Of a stretch of DNA of 64,000 nt, positions 12,333 through 25,700 are shown piece after piece. Position 1 is the first letter of the stretch; each line of letters begins with the position of its first letter. The position numbers and the translations under genes are program-made. The stretch covers positions 11,003,254-11,067,253 of the forward strand of contig SSBO01000012.1 in assembly GCA_005281725.1 (NCBI GenBank), written 5' to 3'. The stretch is from Wuchereria bancrofti. Taxonomy: Eukaryota; Nematoda; Chromadorea; Rhabditida; Onchocercidae. Under the pieces are notes generated by a model, which was not told the origin of the DNA, did not search any database, and worked only from the letters and a program-made list of their open reading frames with translations.

Positions 12333-13607
12333 ATTTCACTTAGAATATGTTAGCAAAAACTATAAAGCGAAGAAAATATGTTATACAGAACTTGCACATT
12401 GATATCCCCTTGTACAATAATATAAGAAAAAATTTTCGACATATTAAGTGACGTTAGTGACCGAGGATTTTCATCTCGGATTCAAGTTGCATTTTGTTTT
12501 GAATAAGTGAAATTTTCATTTCGGATATACGAAAATTTTTGGATTTAGCTGGATCGATTTCCTAGTTAGTTCTTAAACAACTCATTTACAGTTAATATGT
12601 CGTTCTTGTGTTGGTTATGCTCCAGTCAAAACTAGCGGTTACTATGTGCGCACCAAAGTTTGTCCAGAATGCTATGTTAAAATCATCAAAAAATGTTTGT
12701 TCATTATGATAATTTTTTTATCCTTCTGAAAGTTTGCATCTTTTATTATATTCTAGAAAGATTGAATTTGCGGTTGAAATTTCAAATTGCTTAATTTTTT
12801 GTTTTCCTAACATGCGCTAAATCAAATTTAAGGGAAAGGAGACTTAGGAAACATGACTTTCACAGCTCCGGAAAATGAATCACTTACTAAAACTAATGTT
12901 CCCTGTCGAAATGCCGAAGGAGTAGTATCTGGCACTGTATTTCTCAGGTTACTTTTTCTCATAGATTCATTTTTGTTATAATGTATTGCGAGCATTTTTA
13001 TGTTGCTAATGAATCCTTCATTCTTTTCAGGAATCAAAAAGGTGGTGAAAATGAAAAGTGGGGTCGGCTTACATCGCATGCAGATGGTGTCTTAGTGCTT
13101 TGCTTTTATGATGCGGAATTTGTGAGTTTATGCAAATGTTTTGTAAATTGTAATAGCCCTCGTCTTTTCCGATGAAAAAGATCATTTTAACGATGTCTCC
13201 AACTACAGGAAAAAGTGCTGATAACAAACAAAGGGGTCTTGCAAAGTAATTGAAAAATTTATTAACTGAAAATTTATATCATTTGAGGATGTGGATCCTG
13301 TGGCGCGCTATGTTCTTCTAGGATTTACACTTTGTGTTCAAGAATTAGATGATGGTGGTCGTTTGTTTGAACTACGGCATGCTAATCAAGTGAATGAGAG
13401 TAGTGGTATTTCACTTCATTTTCGAGTTGCACACTCAGGAAGTGCTGAAAGGTTATTTACTTGGCGTTGATTATTAATATATTATCGATTGAAGAGGTGT
13501 CCTGACATTTAAATTTTAATTTTCAGGATTTTAATCTTCTATTCTGTTTTAGGTGGTATAAGATGCTAAAGAGAGGGCTAGGAAATGGTATTACTATATT
13601 TCCGTAA
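7217..13607 (+). CDS. FGD-family RhoGEF (DH-PH-FYVE-PH), EXC-5-like; 5' end incomplete
   Basis: Exons: 7217-7320, 7630-7700, 7956-8132, 8312-8494, 9100-9448, 9688-9777, 9858-10027, 10221-10374, 10448-10589, 10720-10820, 10891-10989, 11410-11594, 11813-11906, 11980-12210, 12592-12694, 12833-12947, 13031-13121, 13209-13235, 13288-13451, 13553-13607. Order: a serine-rich N-terminus with a basic, proline-bearing segment (QKPAVARKPCK); DH domain from about 9688 to 10820; first PH domain (RYLILFSDVLLIC ... RDDWVKRI); FYVE finger with WIPD, RRHHCRECG and KVCPEC and all eight zinc cysteines; C-terminal PH ending ERWYKMLK. FGD proteins are GEFs for Cdc42/Rho GTPases bound to PI3P membranes and actin; nematode EXC-5 acts in excretory-canal lumen shaping. 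The function here is by homology. The first listed exon enters in phase 1, so an upstream start exon is missing. The exon 2 donor is uncertain: GC at 7701, or GT further on. The gene converges on map-1. Confidence 0.88.
8180..8252 (+). pseudogene. Degenerate or poison duplicate of an FGD exon segment
   Basis: This stretch repeats the coding segment at 8384-8456 with an offset of exactly 204 bp and no gaps; over about 62 bases some 53 match. It follows an acceptor-like ctttgtag and reads LCLRQSFDCFEERADDINEI then TGA, against LCSEQSFDCSGEKAEDTNEK in the functional exon. The stop at 8250-8252 precedes any donor. It lies in the intron between the exons 7956-8132 and 8312-8494. It could be a decayed duplicate exon or an exon whose inclusion truncates the protein. 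Confidence 0.75.
12298..12331 (+). repeat. Poly-T tract (34 T)
   Basis: An uninterrupted run of T in the FGD intron that splits the FYVE domain coding sequence. A homopolymer of this length may be miscounted in an assembly. Confidence 0.9.
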
Positions 13608-14762
13608 CTGGTAGAGCTGGAACTTCACCTCACACACTTTTTTATCAACACCTATTTCTGGTCATTACTTATTTTTTAGTGTTCATCGATTATATGAGTT
13701 TAGTGCACAGAATTCATGCATATATTTATGTTCAACACATGTTTCCATACTTTGCAACACATGCTGTATTTATTGACTTTATTTCAATTCCAGGAATTGT
13801 ATTAACGTCTTAATAATCAATTTGTTTAACCCAAGGATGAGTAGGTAAGACATTATATGGATTTCATGAAGATAATAGTGCAGTAGATTTTATGAATGAC
13901 ATTTGGGATTCGAATTAGCATTAGTTTCCAAAGTTTCGTCAAAATAATTTTGATGTAAAAAATGCTCCGAGATCAGCAAAATCTTTAGTTCTGGGCGATG
14001 ACGTTTGAGGAGTCGTGGTAGGGATGACTTAGCTAAACAGTCATATAAAAGATAAGTGTCATATAAAGGATAAACTTGTAACCATTAAATTCAAAAAAAA
14101 AAAAACCTTCCAAAGGGAAATCAAGGAACAAATAGAGAAGAATGAAGTGAGAGAGGGAAGATGTGATTCATTTATTTTACTCTTATCTGTTCTATACGGC
14201 TATAATATGTTCATATACATATATGCCCCTTCTGTAAACATTTTCTATTAATATCGTAACATGGTGGACATTAACACTTCCAGTGAGTTCCAGTACAAAT
14301 TAATTGGCGCTAAGAGATCAAGAACATAGAATGACAAGTACGGAGAGAGGAAAGCGAATGAAAGTTACAACTTACTTTTCTTACTCACTTTTGTTTTAGA
14401 CAAACTGTGGTACAGATTATGGGCCATAAGACAGCTTCACAAGCAATGAATTTACAGTTAGTGAGGTCACAACTGTGACATCGAAACAAGGCAGAAGAAT
14501 GAGATATCCACAGGACAACCGTTCAAATCAAGTTCTGAGATGTTTATTTCTCACGTGTCAGCACTGCGGGGTGAAATATAACTGATAAAGAGAAAGTGCT
14601 AAAAATAAAGTCATAAACGATCATTAAACACCAGCAATGAATGTGTATTTTCAATTGGAGAAGAGATGAAATCATGGTTTTCAAATCGAGTTAGGGATTC
14701 CGAACACTATAATAAAATGGTGAAAAAGAAAATGGAGAGGTGGAAAGCGACGTAACCTAATT
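13608..14762. other. Convergent intergenic region, FGD and map-1 3' ends
   Basis: The 3' ends of the two genes face each other here. A minus-strand AATAAA (tttatt at 14543-14548) is a plausible polyadenylation signal for map-1, about 215 bases past its stop. I see no coding exon. Confidence 0.5.
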
Positions 14763-17457
14763 TCAAGAATAACTTTTTTCTAGCTGATCCATAAACCAAG
14801 GGCGGCCTGTGTTTCGAGCTGTTAACACGTCGCATCCGGAGTCAGTTACCAACAGTGTCTGTTCGAATTGTGCCGAGGGCTTCCCATCACTCTAAAATAG
14901 TCAAATAATTACCACAATGAAACTCATTTAATTCTCTAAAATCTGGAAAATTCACTTCGTCTCGATAGTAGAGGAAAAGTACTGCAGAAGACGTACAGTG
15001 ACGGCAGTCCAATTGTCCGGCCAACGTTCACTGTTATGTCCACCAGCGTTAACCATTGGCTCGATGGTAAATGTATTGCCAGCCTTCATAACTCCCGTCA
15101 CTTTGTTTTCTAGAAAAGATAACCAAAAAAGCTATTTGAAATAAAAGCGAATGACGTTTAGGTCAGACCCGGGAATCATTCACCACTGTTTTTAAGATTT
15201 GGGAAAATGTTTACTTGTTCCTGACTAATGTATGTCATAGAACAGAAATGAAATTTTAAACATGAAAGGTAAATGAACAAAATCAAAGCATACTTGCATA
15301 ATGTGGCACATTCGGAAGAGTGTGGAAAAGCCTGAAACAATGGTCGATTGGAGACAAACTATTTCTTGAAAAATATCGAGACTTCGGGATTTATTCTAAA
15401 TGAAAAGTGTACCAAAAGAGTTCAAAAAAAAAAGCACCCAAAAACCTGTGAATTCCGTGCCCACAATATGATTTAACGACCGATAAGCCATGCGCATTTG
15501 CATGTTTTTGGATAACATTGCCAATTTCACGGAAACGCACACCCGGACGAACTGAAGTAATTAAGCGTTTAACTGCTTCCATTTAAAACCATAAAACGGC
15601 GTTTTTGCTGAAGAAAAAAAAAAGAGTCTAGTGCAATTTCCAAATGTGCGAAAGACCACTTTTAGATAGCTATAATCACCGAGATCAATAGCATGCTGCA
15701 AGCATTCATATGTAACCTTCACCAGTTTCCTCGTATCTTCCTTAACCTTATCACCGATCAGAAATGTTTCGTTTAGATCGCCATGAAAGCCACGATGATA
15801 TACTGTCACATCAACTGCAAATTATTATGTTCATTTAGTATTTACTACCACTCCATGCTGCAAACTCGAAATGCATTAGGACGGGTCTGAAGATTAATTG
15901 AATAAAAAAAAGGAGCAGCAATTACACTAAAAAGTACCATTGCAAATATCGCCATTTTCAAGTTTTCGCATATCTGGGATCCCATGACAAATGACTTCAT
16001 TAACTGATGTACAAACACTCTTCGGAAACTGATGATATCTAAATAACTCTGAGTGGTACAATTCTAAGAACTTAATTTTGATTTGATAACAAATCTCGAA
16101 GTATGATTTCCATCCTGACAATTAGTGTGCATGCATGGAAGTTACCTGAAGTAATAAATAAGTTGTAATTAATCTAAAATAATAAATCCTACCCGAGAGG
16201 AGAAGGGTAACAGTCTCTTTCGATACAAGCTTCATGCACAACAGCATCGATATGATCCGTAGTAATACCGGGTTCACAAACTCGAGCCGCTTCATCCAGC
16301 ACTTCCCTAGCCAGTTTACAAACTGTTCTCATGCTCTCTATTTCATTATCATCGAGAACCTGAAATGCTCAACCTCATAAAGAAACTTATTCCTAAACAA
16401 TATGGAATTAGCTCTTCAAAATGATATCCCTTTCCACAGTAAATTTAATTTTCTAATAAAATATTAGGATTTTGAGCCTCAAATTTTTACTGTCTGTCAA
16501 AACTTCTAAAAACTCAGAAATTGATTCGATTATTTTAAATCAATGCTTAATCCTACGAAAATGAACTACAGGAAGAAAAAGCTTACAAAACGACAAAATT
16601 GAAAAAACCTTCTACTTTTCAGTATTATTGAATCAACCTTAATCTCATTAATATTTCTTGCAACTTGTTCGGCTTCCGAAATGCCATCTGCACGGAATGC
16701 ATAATCAGGTTTTGCGATAGTACTCGGAACCTCGCGCTTCTGCCCCATTGGTGCTGGACGCAACAACCCGGTAAAATGATAATAAGGCCACGGATTGTAT
16801 TGTTCCGAAGTACATGCTAAGTGGATCAATTTATGAAATGCCCAGCTGTTTTTGAAACATGCCTAGAAAAATGAACCTATTCGATTAATGTTTAGTTTCA
16901 GAAAATTTGATAAATAGTAAAAAATGTAAAAAACAAGTAAGTCTACAGCTCGAACTGGATGGCAGGCTACCAACAGACTGGTATATTGACGAATTCATAA
17001 CGTGACCATACCTTTGTATAGGTGCACATCTGCTTTAAGAAGTACCTCAAAATGTCAATTACATCGAAATCCATTTTTAAGTAAAACTTTCTGTGATCCG
17101 AATACAACAGTGACGATATCTAGCATCTCCCTAATGGCTTCATCCCTAATCTATTTATTATACTCTCCTAATTCTAGCCAACACTCCTTATTACAGTAAT
17201 GTTTGATCCATTTAACCGGTACAAATGCATCGGATAACCTACTCTAAATATCCATCCGCCTCATCATTCTTGAATATTACCTTCAGTTTAAAGTAAAATT
17301 CCTCTGGAATGTGACGAACTGTTATAGGTCCGAACTAAATAACATTACTAACCTGGGAGCAAAAGTAGGAATCCTTCAATTTCAGTTCGATGCAAGTAGG
17401 GCAACGCAGCTTCGCCGTGTTGCTGCATTCCGATGCGCTGCACAAAATACCATTCAT
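14763..17457 (-). CDS. map-1: Methionine aminopeptidase type 1 (MAP1), 9 exons
   Basis: Exons, from the start: 17353-17457, 16638-16862, 16193-16359, 15938-16038, 15680-15814, 15446-15551, 15294-15331, 14997-15109, 14763-14891; 372 aa, all phases consistent. It removes the initiator methionine co-translationally. The N-terminal zinc-finger region, found in eukaryotic MAP1, shows C-x4-C, CPTC, YFCSQAC and HKLIH. The catalytic pita-bread fold follows: [26 protein letters not shown], the metal ligand Asp in DVTVY, GDLNETF, YCGHGIH, the ligand His in [10 protein letters not shown], the ligand Glu in FTIEPM, and the final ligand Glu in AQFEQTLL. The length and motif order match eukaryotic MAP1 (about 385 aa in human). 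The start is the ATG just before the first finger cysteine; an out-of-frame ATG lies 100 bases upstream. The exon 6 acceptor at 15552-15553 was chosen because it restores the family spacing [14 protein letters not shown]. The gene is convergent with FGD and divergent from the V-ATPase gene. Confidence 0.95.
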
Positions 17458-20400
17458 CGGCTGATCGCCTCCTCTCAACACGTCCACTGATGAACGCATC
17501 GCGGAAGTGCAATGACGAATCTACCAGCAAAACTCGACCAATTACTTGCTCGCTCATACCTTTGATGAAATTTATTACGTATCACGTGCTTTGTGATGAT
17601 TGCGAATAAGAGCAGAATTCATTTCACTGGTGTAATCTCTTCTAGCTGTTGGTGGAATCAATCTATCCAACAAATTTAGTTTCCAAGAAAATAACTGAGT
17701 GCAAGGTACACGGTGAGGAGTTAAGGATAAAAACGGGGATTCAAGCAAACAAACCTATCGTGGTACCATCTAAGGACACTGGAGGCTGATCTATAGATGG
17801 CACTATTGCTAAGGATAATCTGCACAATTAAAGTATTAAGTCAAAAATCTCGAGGAATCTTGGCACCATTTGGGGAACAGAGAAAATTTAAAACAGAGAA
17901 CTTGAAACGGGTAGTCTTGAAATCGCTTAATAAGAAGTGTGAGAAAAATGCAAAACGAAGCGGGATGAGTCAGTAATCCCGAGGGTTGTTGGTGCCGTCT
18001 AAGAGGAACATTGTGCATCGTACAAATTCTGGAATGTTCTGACCTTAAAACAGAAATGAATCATTTAAGGGAAAACCTCACACTATCCATTCTGTACCAT
18101 CTATGAAAAAAAGAAAAAATAGTTATTGAACTGAATCCGCCCATATTTGATAAGTTGAAGATTTAAATACTTCTGTTTCCTACCTAACTGTATGCATTTT
18201 TCCCAGAAATCTCCATTTGGGCAATTTTCCCAAAGATGAGGTCCAGGAATCCCTTGCGCGTAATTCGGCTAATCACTGTGGTCTCTTGTTTCACTTTCGA
18301 AATTTTTATCTGAAAGCCCTTGGCTTCCTTTTTTATTCTCAGTTACTTTTTTTATGTACCAACATAGCTTGAATCATAACTAAGCATCCATCGGTGGAAT
18401 CAGTTGTTGTTACTGAGTACTATTTCAGTCCTTTCTAAAATTCAGGAATTATTTCATGAATTAATTTCTATCAAACATTTGCTGTTATACTCCTTTTATA
18501 TATATAAAAGGGAGAAATGAATGTTTGAAAGTATAATCGTTTCATATTTAGCATATTTCCACTTTCGTTTCCTTTACAGAACTTACACCTTTACATGTTT
18601 TTTTTCCTTTTTTTTTCGATTACTAAAATTATTTTCCAAATCTGATGTCACCCTTAATTTGTTATCATCGACAAGTGGTATTATACTTGTAGTTAAAAAT
18701 ACATTTCAAAAGTATTGGAAACAGGAAAGGTTAAAGGTATGAATTACATCATATATTAAAGTGCATATGTTTTGTTCGCAAACTATTTCGAATTCAAACC
18801 TGTTCACTTCTCGTAAAAACAGATTAATGAAGTATTCAGAAGTAAAATGTATAGCGCGACGGATTATCGTACCGTGGAAATAGACTGAATGAATTATTTT
18901 TGTTTTTATTTTTGTTTCAAAAATTATCAAAAATACTTGGAAAATTGGGAAAAGATTACAATTTCATACAAGCATACAAACATAAAATATATAAACAAAC
19001 ATATAAACAGAAGCATAGCATATGCTATGTTAGGCTATTGGTATGCGGAATTATAGAGATAATTGTGACGGAAGGGAAAATATTTGCGATCTAACAAATG
19101 TAAGCTTTTTTCTGATATGTGACAAGAAATAAGAACTAGTTTTATGACAGTGTACGAGCAGAAATATTTTTCACTTGCATGAGGACCGAAAACCAGTAAG
19201 TAGTCTCGACATGAGAAGGAGAGGGGGACGAACAAAGATCAGTCACCATCCATGTTCCCCTTCCCTCCCACCTTCCTCTTCACCCTTACTCTCTTCCACC
19301 TGTCGCATGAGATTTCGAAGTGCTTTTTCTTCTCCCATCCATGATTTCCATTCTGATGTATAGTACTGTAATAAGGGGTGATCATTTATCATCATTGCGT
19401 CCTGTTATTACTATCATCTGTAACTGCTATCATTATCATTATCGTTAACATTATTATCATCTTACTGTTAATATTACAATTAAACCAATTTATAATTACG
19501 AGTTTCCTTGATCACTCTATTCTTGCTCTTATGATATCCTCAGTTCACCTAGTCACCATTCTCTTTCAAAAAAACGAAATTTTCTGAAATAGAAAATATG
19601 CTACTATTACTATTGCAGGTTACAGTGTTGCATTTCACTTTTCTTTGTTTTTAACTTGACAAATTTTTGATTTCTACTCACATCGCTTGTTGATATTGCA
19701 TTCCAAGTGACAATTTTTCAGCGACGATTTTATAATTCCAACGCAATTTTCAACAAAACTAATTTCCAAAGCAAAGTATGACTGGTTCATTTGTAATGTA
19801 AAGTAGTGCTACATTATAATTTATGAATGTGTATCTCTTAATTTCTTTATATCCTTCTTGAATTACCTAATTTAATTTTTGACCTTAACATATCCTACAG
19901 AAATGAGAAGGTTAAACTTGCTATGGAATTTAAACCAATCTAGAAGAGTGGAAAATAAGCATTGAGGATGAGAAGGAGTTGACACCATGTACTGTTGTGC
20001 GGATCAGTGCGAGTTGTTACATATAGACAAGTTCTGCTGCAATCATTAAATGGGTATCGATGTAAAATTATCAAATTAAAGCAAGATTTATTTAAGAAAT
20101 TTAAATATTTGTAAATTTTTATATTTTTATTTATATTTCCATCTTATGTAATTATTTTGTTACATGTTCATCTGCTACAGACGACAAAAACTGTCAATTG
20201 TAAATGACATTTCCTGATGTCAAATCCTCTCCCCTTCATCATTTTAAAAATGCATTTATAATCATTGATTTTAATCTTTTTGTACTTCGTTTTGCTATAT
20301 CCTGGTTTCTTTTTCCCCTTTGATATACATGATTTTATAATTCAAATGGCAGATTTACTTTACGAAACATCCATGTACACATACATTGTTCATTTATGAT

Positions 20401-22702
20401 ATTTCACATTATAAGGCTAAAATAGATATACTTTTCCACAATTGTACTTGATAATAATGCCTTTACACTAGAATAAGCCATATTGCATCATTACAATTGT
20501 GAAGTTATTACCATCTTTATGTTTGTCAACTATATTGAACAGATTGGTCTGATAGAGTGGACAACAATGTGCAAACAAATTATAAAACATTGTGCTCCTG
20601 CAAAAAGAAAAAAAAATTAGTACTGATAACGAGAATTCAATGTCAAATAATTAAACAAGCAGAACGGTTATCCCGTAGAAAAAAAAAAGTTCTGGACAGT
20701 TCATTCCTCTCCGAGATAAAGTCGAATTTTCCTTACTATTTGCTACCTTGACATAATGATTATTGATCAAATCAGTTACAAGAGAAAGTTTTTTTTTTTT
20801 TAAATAACCCTTACCTGCACATCATGTTTTGAATAAGCAATTATTTTAGCGCAGTGATTTTTTTTTATCATTTTTTTATCATTTTCGGAAGTTAACAATT
20901 AAAACAAAATTTATGATTTCCGTAACATTATTGTTTTGAATATTGCATTAGACATAGAACATGTGTGGTTAGATAATTTCAAAATTACTAGTTCGAAAAT
21001 AGCAGCAATAGAATAGCGATCGTACTTGTTTGGAGTTCAATGTAAATAGGATTGTTATGTTTATAAATGGGAAAAGCAACGAATAGCAGAAAAATCATAG
21101 AAATTTGGTCATGATGATTAAAAATACTGCGATATTAATGCAGTTCGATGTTGTTAAACTTCAAAAAAAGATCCAGTGCTGCACCTGTTTTCTTTGATTT
21201 GTTTTTAAGTTTGTCAAGCTTTCAATTTTCAATTTTAGTCATAATTTTCTCGTTAATTAGACTTTCTGACTTATAGCAAACAAAATTTTCCCGATTTTTT
21301 AGATTATGAAGATGATGTATAATTATTTATTCAAGGTCCGCTTTTCTGCCTTAAAAGTTAATATTATCTGATTTTGATGAAATGCTCATTTTAATTGCAA
21401 TAAACATTTCCTATATTCTTCAAAAATATTCATTCTTTAGCTGCATTCATCGCTATACTCAAATAATTTAGCAAATTTTAAGTAAAGATAAGCAAAAAAA
21501 AGTAACGATGAATTAAGCATAAAGAAGGGAAAGAAATAGGAGGGTGGAAAAGGGTTAATATGAATTCTGAAGAAAATATTCCATGAAGGTCAAGGATAAC
21601 GGAATTGAGTCACTTTAGACACATTGACCTTCAATTTTTTCATGATACGTTTCTTCTTTCCATTATTTGTTCGTATCATCATCGTAATAATACTTTTTTA
21701 ATTCAAAATTTCTATCAATAATGACATTGCTCTATGAAAATGCTTTGTACAACAAAATCTTTTAACCGACAAGTCATTTCCTCTTCAAATCTTAATAAAC
21801 TTACCGGAAGAAAGCAGTTATGTAAATAAAAAAATGATTTTATTTATAAAAGTGATTAGTAAAGTAATGATTAGTCGTTCAACGAATTTTATTTGCTTTA
21901 AAAAACTGACATGAGTTTCATATATTAAATCAGATTAATTAAAAAAAATAAGAAAATCCAGGAAATCTCTGTATTAATGAATATTTATATTTCACCTATG
22001 AAATATAAATATGCGATTAAATCTTGAAAATAATCATAAATTCAATAAAGAAATTACTTGCTTATTTGCTTTTTCTATAACCACTCTTAAGGTGAAATGA
22101 TCAAAATTATGAACCGTACGGAAACAATTCATCTTCAGCTGCAATTTTCAATTAAACTCATACTAAACAAAATGTGGAAATTTGTTTGGAGGAAGAAGGT
22201 CAAATATTAGCAGTCATTTTTATCGGAACTTCTTCTTTCCCCATTCGTCATTCATTCTCAATAACTTTATCTCAATATGGAGTTTTTTGTATTTCAATAA
22301 AAAATATTTATTTTTATGGATTTATTTTAGTAAAACTCCACTACCAATAAAAGAAGGGAATGCCTCCTGCAGTGCAAACTTACCATTTTTTTACTTTACT
22401 TCATGTGATTAATACCAAGAAAAGTTAGGTGATGGCTAATTTTCTATGTACTTTTGCGCCCTTCACTTCCAATTTCATGCTCATTTATGGATATTTTTCA
22501 GGTATGAATAAATGTTTTATTTATACCTGTCATCATTTTCCTTCAGTAACTGTGCATAAACATTTATTATTGTTATTTTTTTGCAATGTATTTGTCTAGA
22601 GATAATGCATGTGAATACGATTTTAAAGTTATTTAATTTGGAAAATCATTGTAAATTTCTTGCAGGAGCAAAAACCAAAAGCGAACATCGCTCACCTTAC
22701 CT
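17458..22702. other. Gene-free divergent region, map-1 / V-ATPase a
   Basis: A very AT-rich 5.2 kb stretch between two genes transcribed apart, so both promoters should lie here. The open stretches are short, without recognisable products or coherent exon borders. It contains homopolymer runs, an imperfect palindrome at 18490-18514 and a pyrimidine-rich patch near 19250-19300. Confidence 0.5.
18490..18514. repeat. Imperfect palindrome around a TATATATA core
   Basis: CTCCTTTTATAT is followed by ATATAAAAGGGAG, which pairs with it except for one extra G. The surrounding sequence has no exon. Confidence 0.6.
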
Positions 22703-25700
22703 ATGGGATCACTTTACCGGTCAGAGCAGATGCGATTCTGCCAAATGATTGTCCAGAAAGATGCTGCATTTTCCTGTGTTGCTGAACTTGGCAAACATCC
22801 TTATGTTCAATTTAAAGATGTATTCTTTTTTGGAAACTAATTTTGAAAGTTCCAAATTAATATTTACTGAGCAAATTGTTTTTATGAAAACTTACTTAGC
22901 AAACCAAAAATGATAATTTAAATATAAATTGAATTTGGTCGCCATGGTCATCTACAAGCTTTGTATACGAAAAGTATTTTTATCAGCTAGCTTTTTTATC
23001 TGAGTCATTCCTCTATTCGGATTTCGATACGATTTAGATCCTTTGAAAGTGCAAGAAAAAGAATTCAACTTGACCGAACTATCAGCTTTGTTTCAATAAA
23101 TTGTAACAATAAAAAAAGTAAGAATAAAACAACTTCCAAGCTTGTAAAAATAATTTGTTCAACACACAGTTTGTTAGTTATCAAAAAAAAATTATGTGAC
23201 AATTTTTAGCTGAATGCTAATGTCAATCCGTTTCAAAGAATGTATCTTCGTGACATTCAACGGTTTGAAGAACTGGAAAGGAAGTTAAGTAAGTTGTTAT
23301 AGATTATATTTACGCCACTTTTCAAAATGGTTATTTAACTACATAAATTTAGGATTTGCAGTAATGAATAAAGTTTTCGGTTTGATGACATATTTTTAGG
23401 ATTCCTTGATGCCCAAATACGTAAAGATGATATTGAAGTTAATGATGATGTTGGCGGAGATGACACATATGAAGTACTGGCACCACATGAACTCAATCAA
23501 CTTGAGGTTAGCTAAATTTGATTTTTATTTCAGATAATATTTCTAGTTTGTATTTCGATCAAAAGAGAAATTTAGAAATAGCTATTAATATAAATCTTCG
23601 AAGTTTTCCTGAGCTGGTTGGGAGAAGGAGCAAACAGTTCTCTGTCTTTGAAGCATTCTGTGCATTTATGAGATCCGTAAACATCTCTGGTAAAGCAATA
23701 AAACATTCAATCGTTGGAGGAATGAAATACATTTCAAATTGCATTTTACAGGGCACACTGATTGATTTAGAGCGTGATGTAATCAGCATGAACGAAAATA
23801 ATATAATCTTGAAACGGAATTATTTTGAGCTGAAAGAATGGGAAGCAATTCTAGAGAAAACGGATCACTTTTTCGAAGAAGTTTGCTTTACCATTATGTT
23901 CCATCCAAATAATATCATAATTTTTCATGAATTTTCATTCTTTCACTTGTAATTTTAAATACAATTACAAGATTAATTATGGTAGTAAATAGTTTATTGA
24001 GCAGAAAATCAATAAATTCACTTGAGAAATTTGGAATTTGCAATTACGGGGTGTGTCACGAAGTGCAGATACTAAATTACTGTAGTGGTAATATTGTTTA
24101 AAATTAATTGAAATTTTTAGGGCATTAGTGATGTTGCAATGCACGAAATTGAAGCAACGCAAGAAGATTCTGCGCTTGTACTCAGCAGTGGAAAAGAGCC
24201 TATAGGGTAATTTTCCATTTTCCTACACAGCTTATATTAGGGATTACAGCAAACTCAGTACTTTTGAAGTTAAAAAACAAAATTTAAATATTTTATTTTG
24301 ATGTCATTACTACTACACATTCTTAAGTACTAAGTTTATTTGAAAAAAAATCTTAAAAATATCGTTATTTAATAGCTGTTACAGTTCGATGGATTTGCTT
24401 GAACAAATTAATACTATTAATTTACATAGATTTTCCTAATTTCAATTTTAGGTTTTTGGCAGGTGTCGTCAATCGCGATCGTGTGAATGTCTTCGAAAAA
24501 GTTTTATGGCGAGCTTGTCATAAAACAGCATTTATACGTACTACCGATATTGAGGAGGAATTAGAGAATCCAGATAATGTATGTTTTTGAACATTTGTTG
24601 TAATTTCAAAGATCAAATTTACCATTTCTTTTTTCATTTTCTAATTGGATTTATATGTGAAAGAAAAACCTTTAAAATAATGAATCAGTCTTGTATTCAT
24701 TTAATTTTTTTTCTTGTTTCCCACTCTTTTTTTTGTTTACTATATTTTCTTTTTGTTTCAATTAATTTCAATTTTTCATCATTTAATCAAATTTCCCAGC
24801 TATTGGTAAAAACAAATTTAAATTACAGGGTGAAATCTGTTCGAAGTCAGTCTTTTTGATTTTTTATAAAGGCGACCGTTTACGGATTATCATCGAGAAA
24901 GTTTGTGAAGGATTCAAGGCTAAACTCTATAACAGTTGTCCAAAGAACAGCAAGGTCTAACTGCTTTGCGTATGAAGTTTGATAATAACGTATAAGACAC
25001 GAAGATTCATATAACTTATTCTTGATGTTTAAGGATCGTCATGCAGCAGCACGTGATATAAAAGCACGCATATCGGATATGCGTACGGTGCTAGGCCAAA
25101 CTCAAGAACATCGGTATAAGGTGCTTCAGGCTGCTTCTAATTCTGTGAGGCAGTGGCAAAAAGAGGTCTTTGCTAAAGTTTTTGGATTCAAATAAAGAAC
25201 TGGTGCTTTCGCATGAGGATTTGATATTGAGAATTAACATCCAAACCATTCAATTCATGACCATTTCTAGGTTCGCATGCAAAAATCGGTTTACTATACG
25301 TTGAACCTTTTTACCTTTGACGCTATCGGTAAATTTTTCGTTGCTGAATGTTGGGTACCATACGTTGACCTCGAAAATGTCCGCTTAGCTCTTGAAGAAG
25401 GAGTGGTAAGAGGTTTTAATATTGATGAGTTTTCAGACCTTAGAAGTTTAGGAGAAATTGGCTGGGCTGACATTTGGAAGTTGTCTATAGAAGTTGTTTG
25501 TGTTGAAAATGAGTTTATTGACTAATTTAAAGGTTACACTATTCCACAAATATCATAGTTCGTGAATGTTATGGAAAACTTTTGTAACAGTTATATAAAC
25601 AAAAGTAATTCAGGTACTAAGCTATGATTGCAGAGGAAAAGTGGTAGCAGTGTGAGACCTGTTCTAAATCTTCTGGAGACTACCGAAGAACCACCGACGT

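Noticed and set aside
15552..15590. Longer MAP1 exon 6 beginning EAVKRLITS
   Set aside because: It would add residues not present in any MAP1 I know; the downstream TTCAG acceptor restores exact family spacing.
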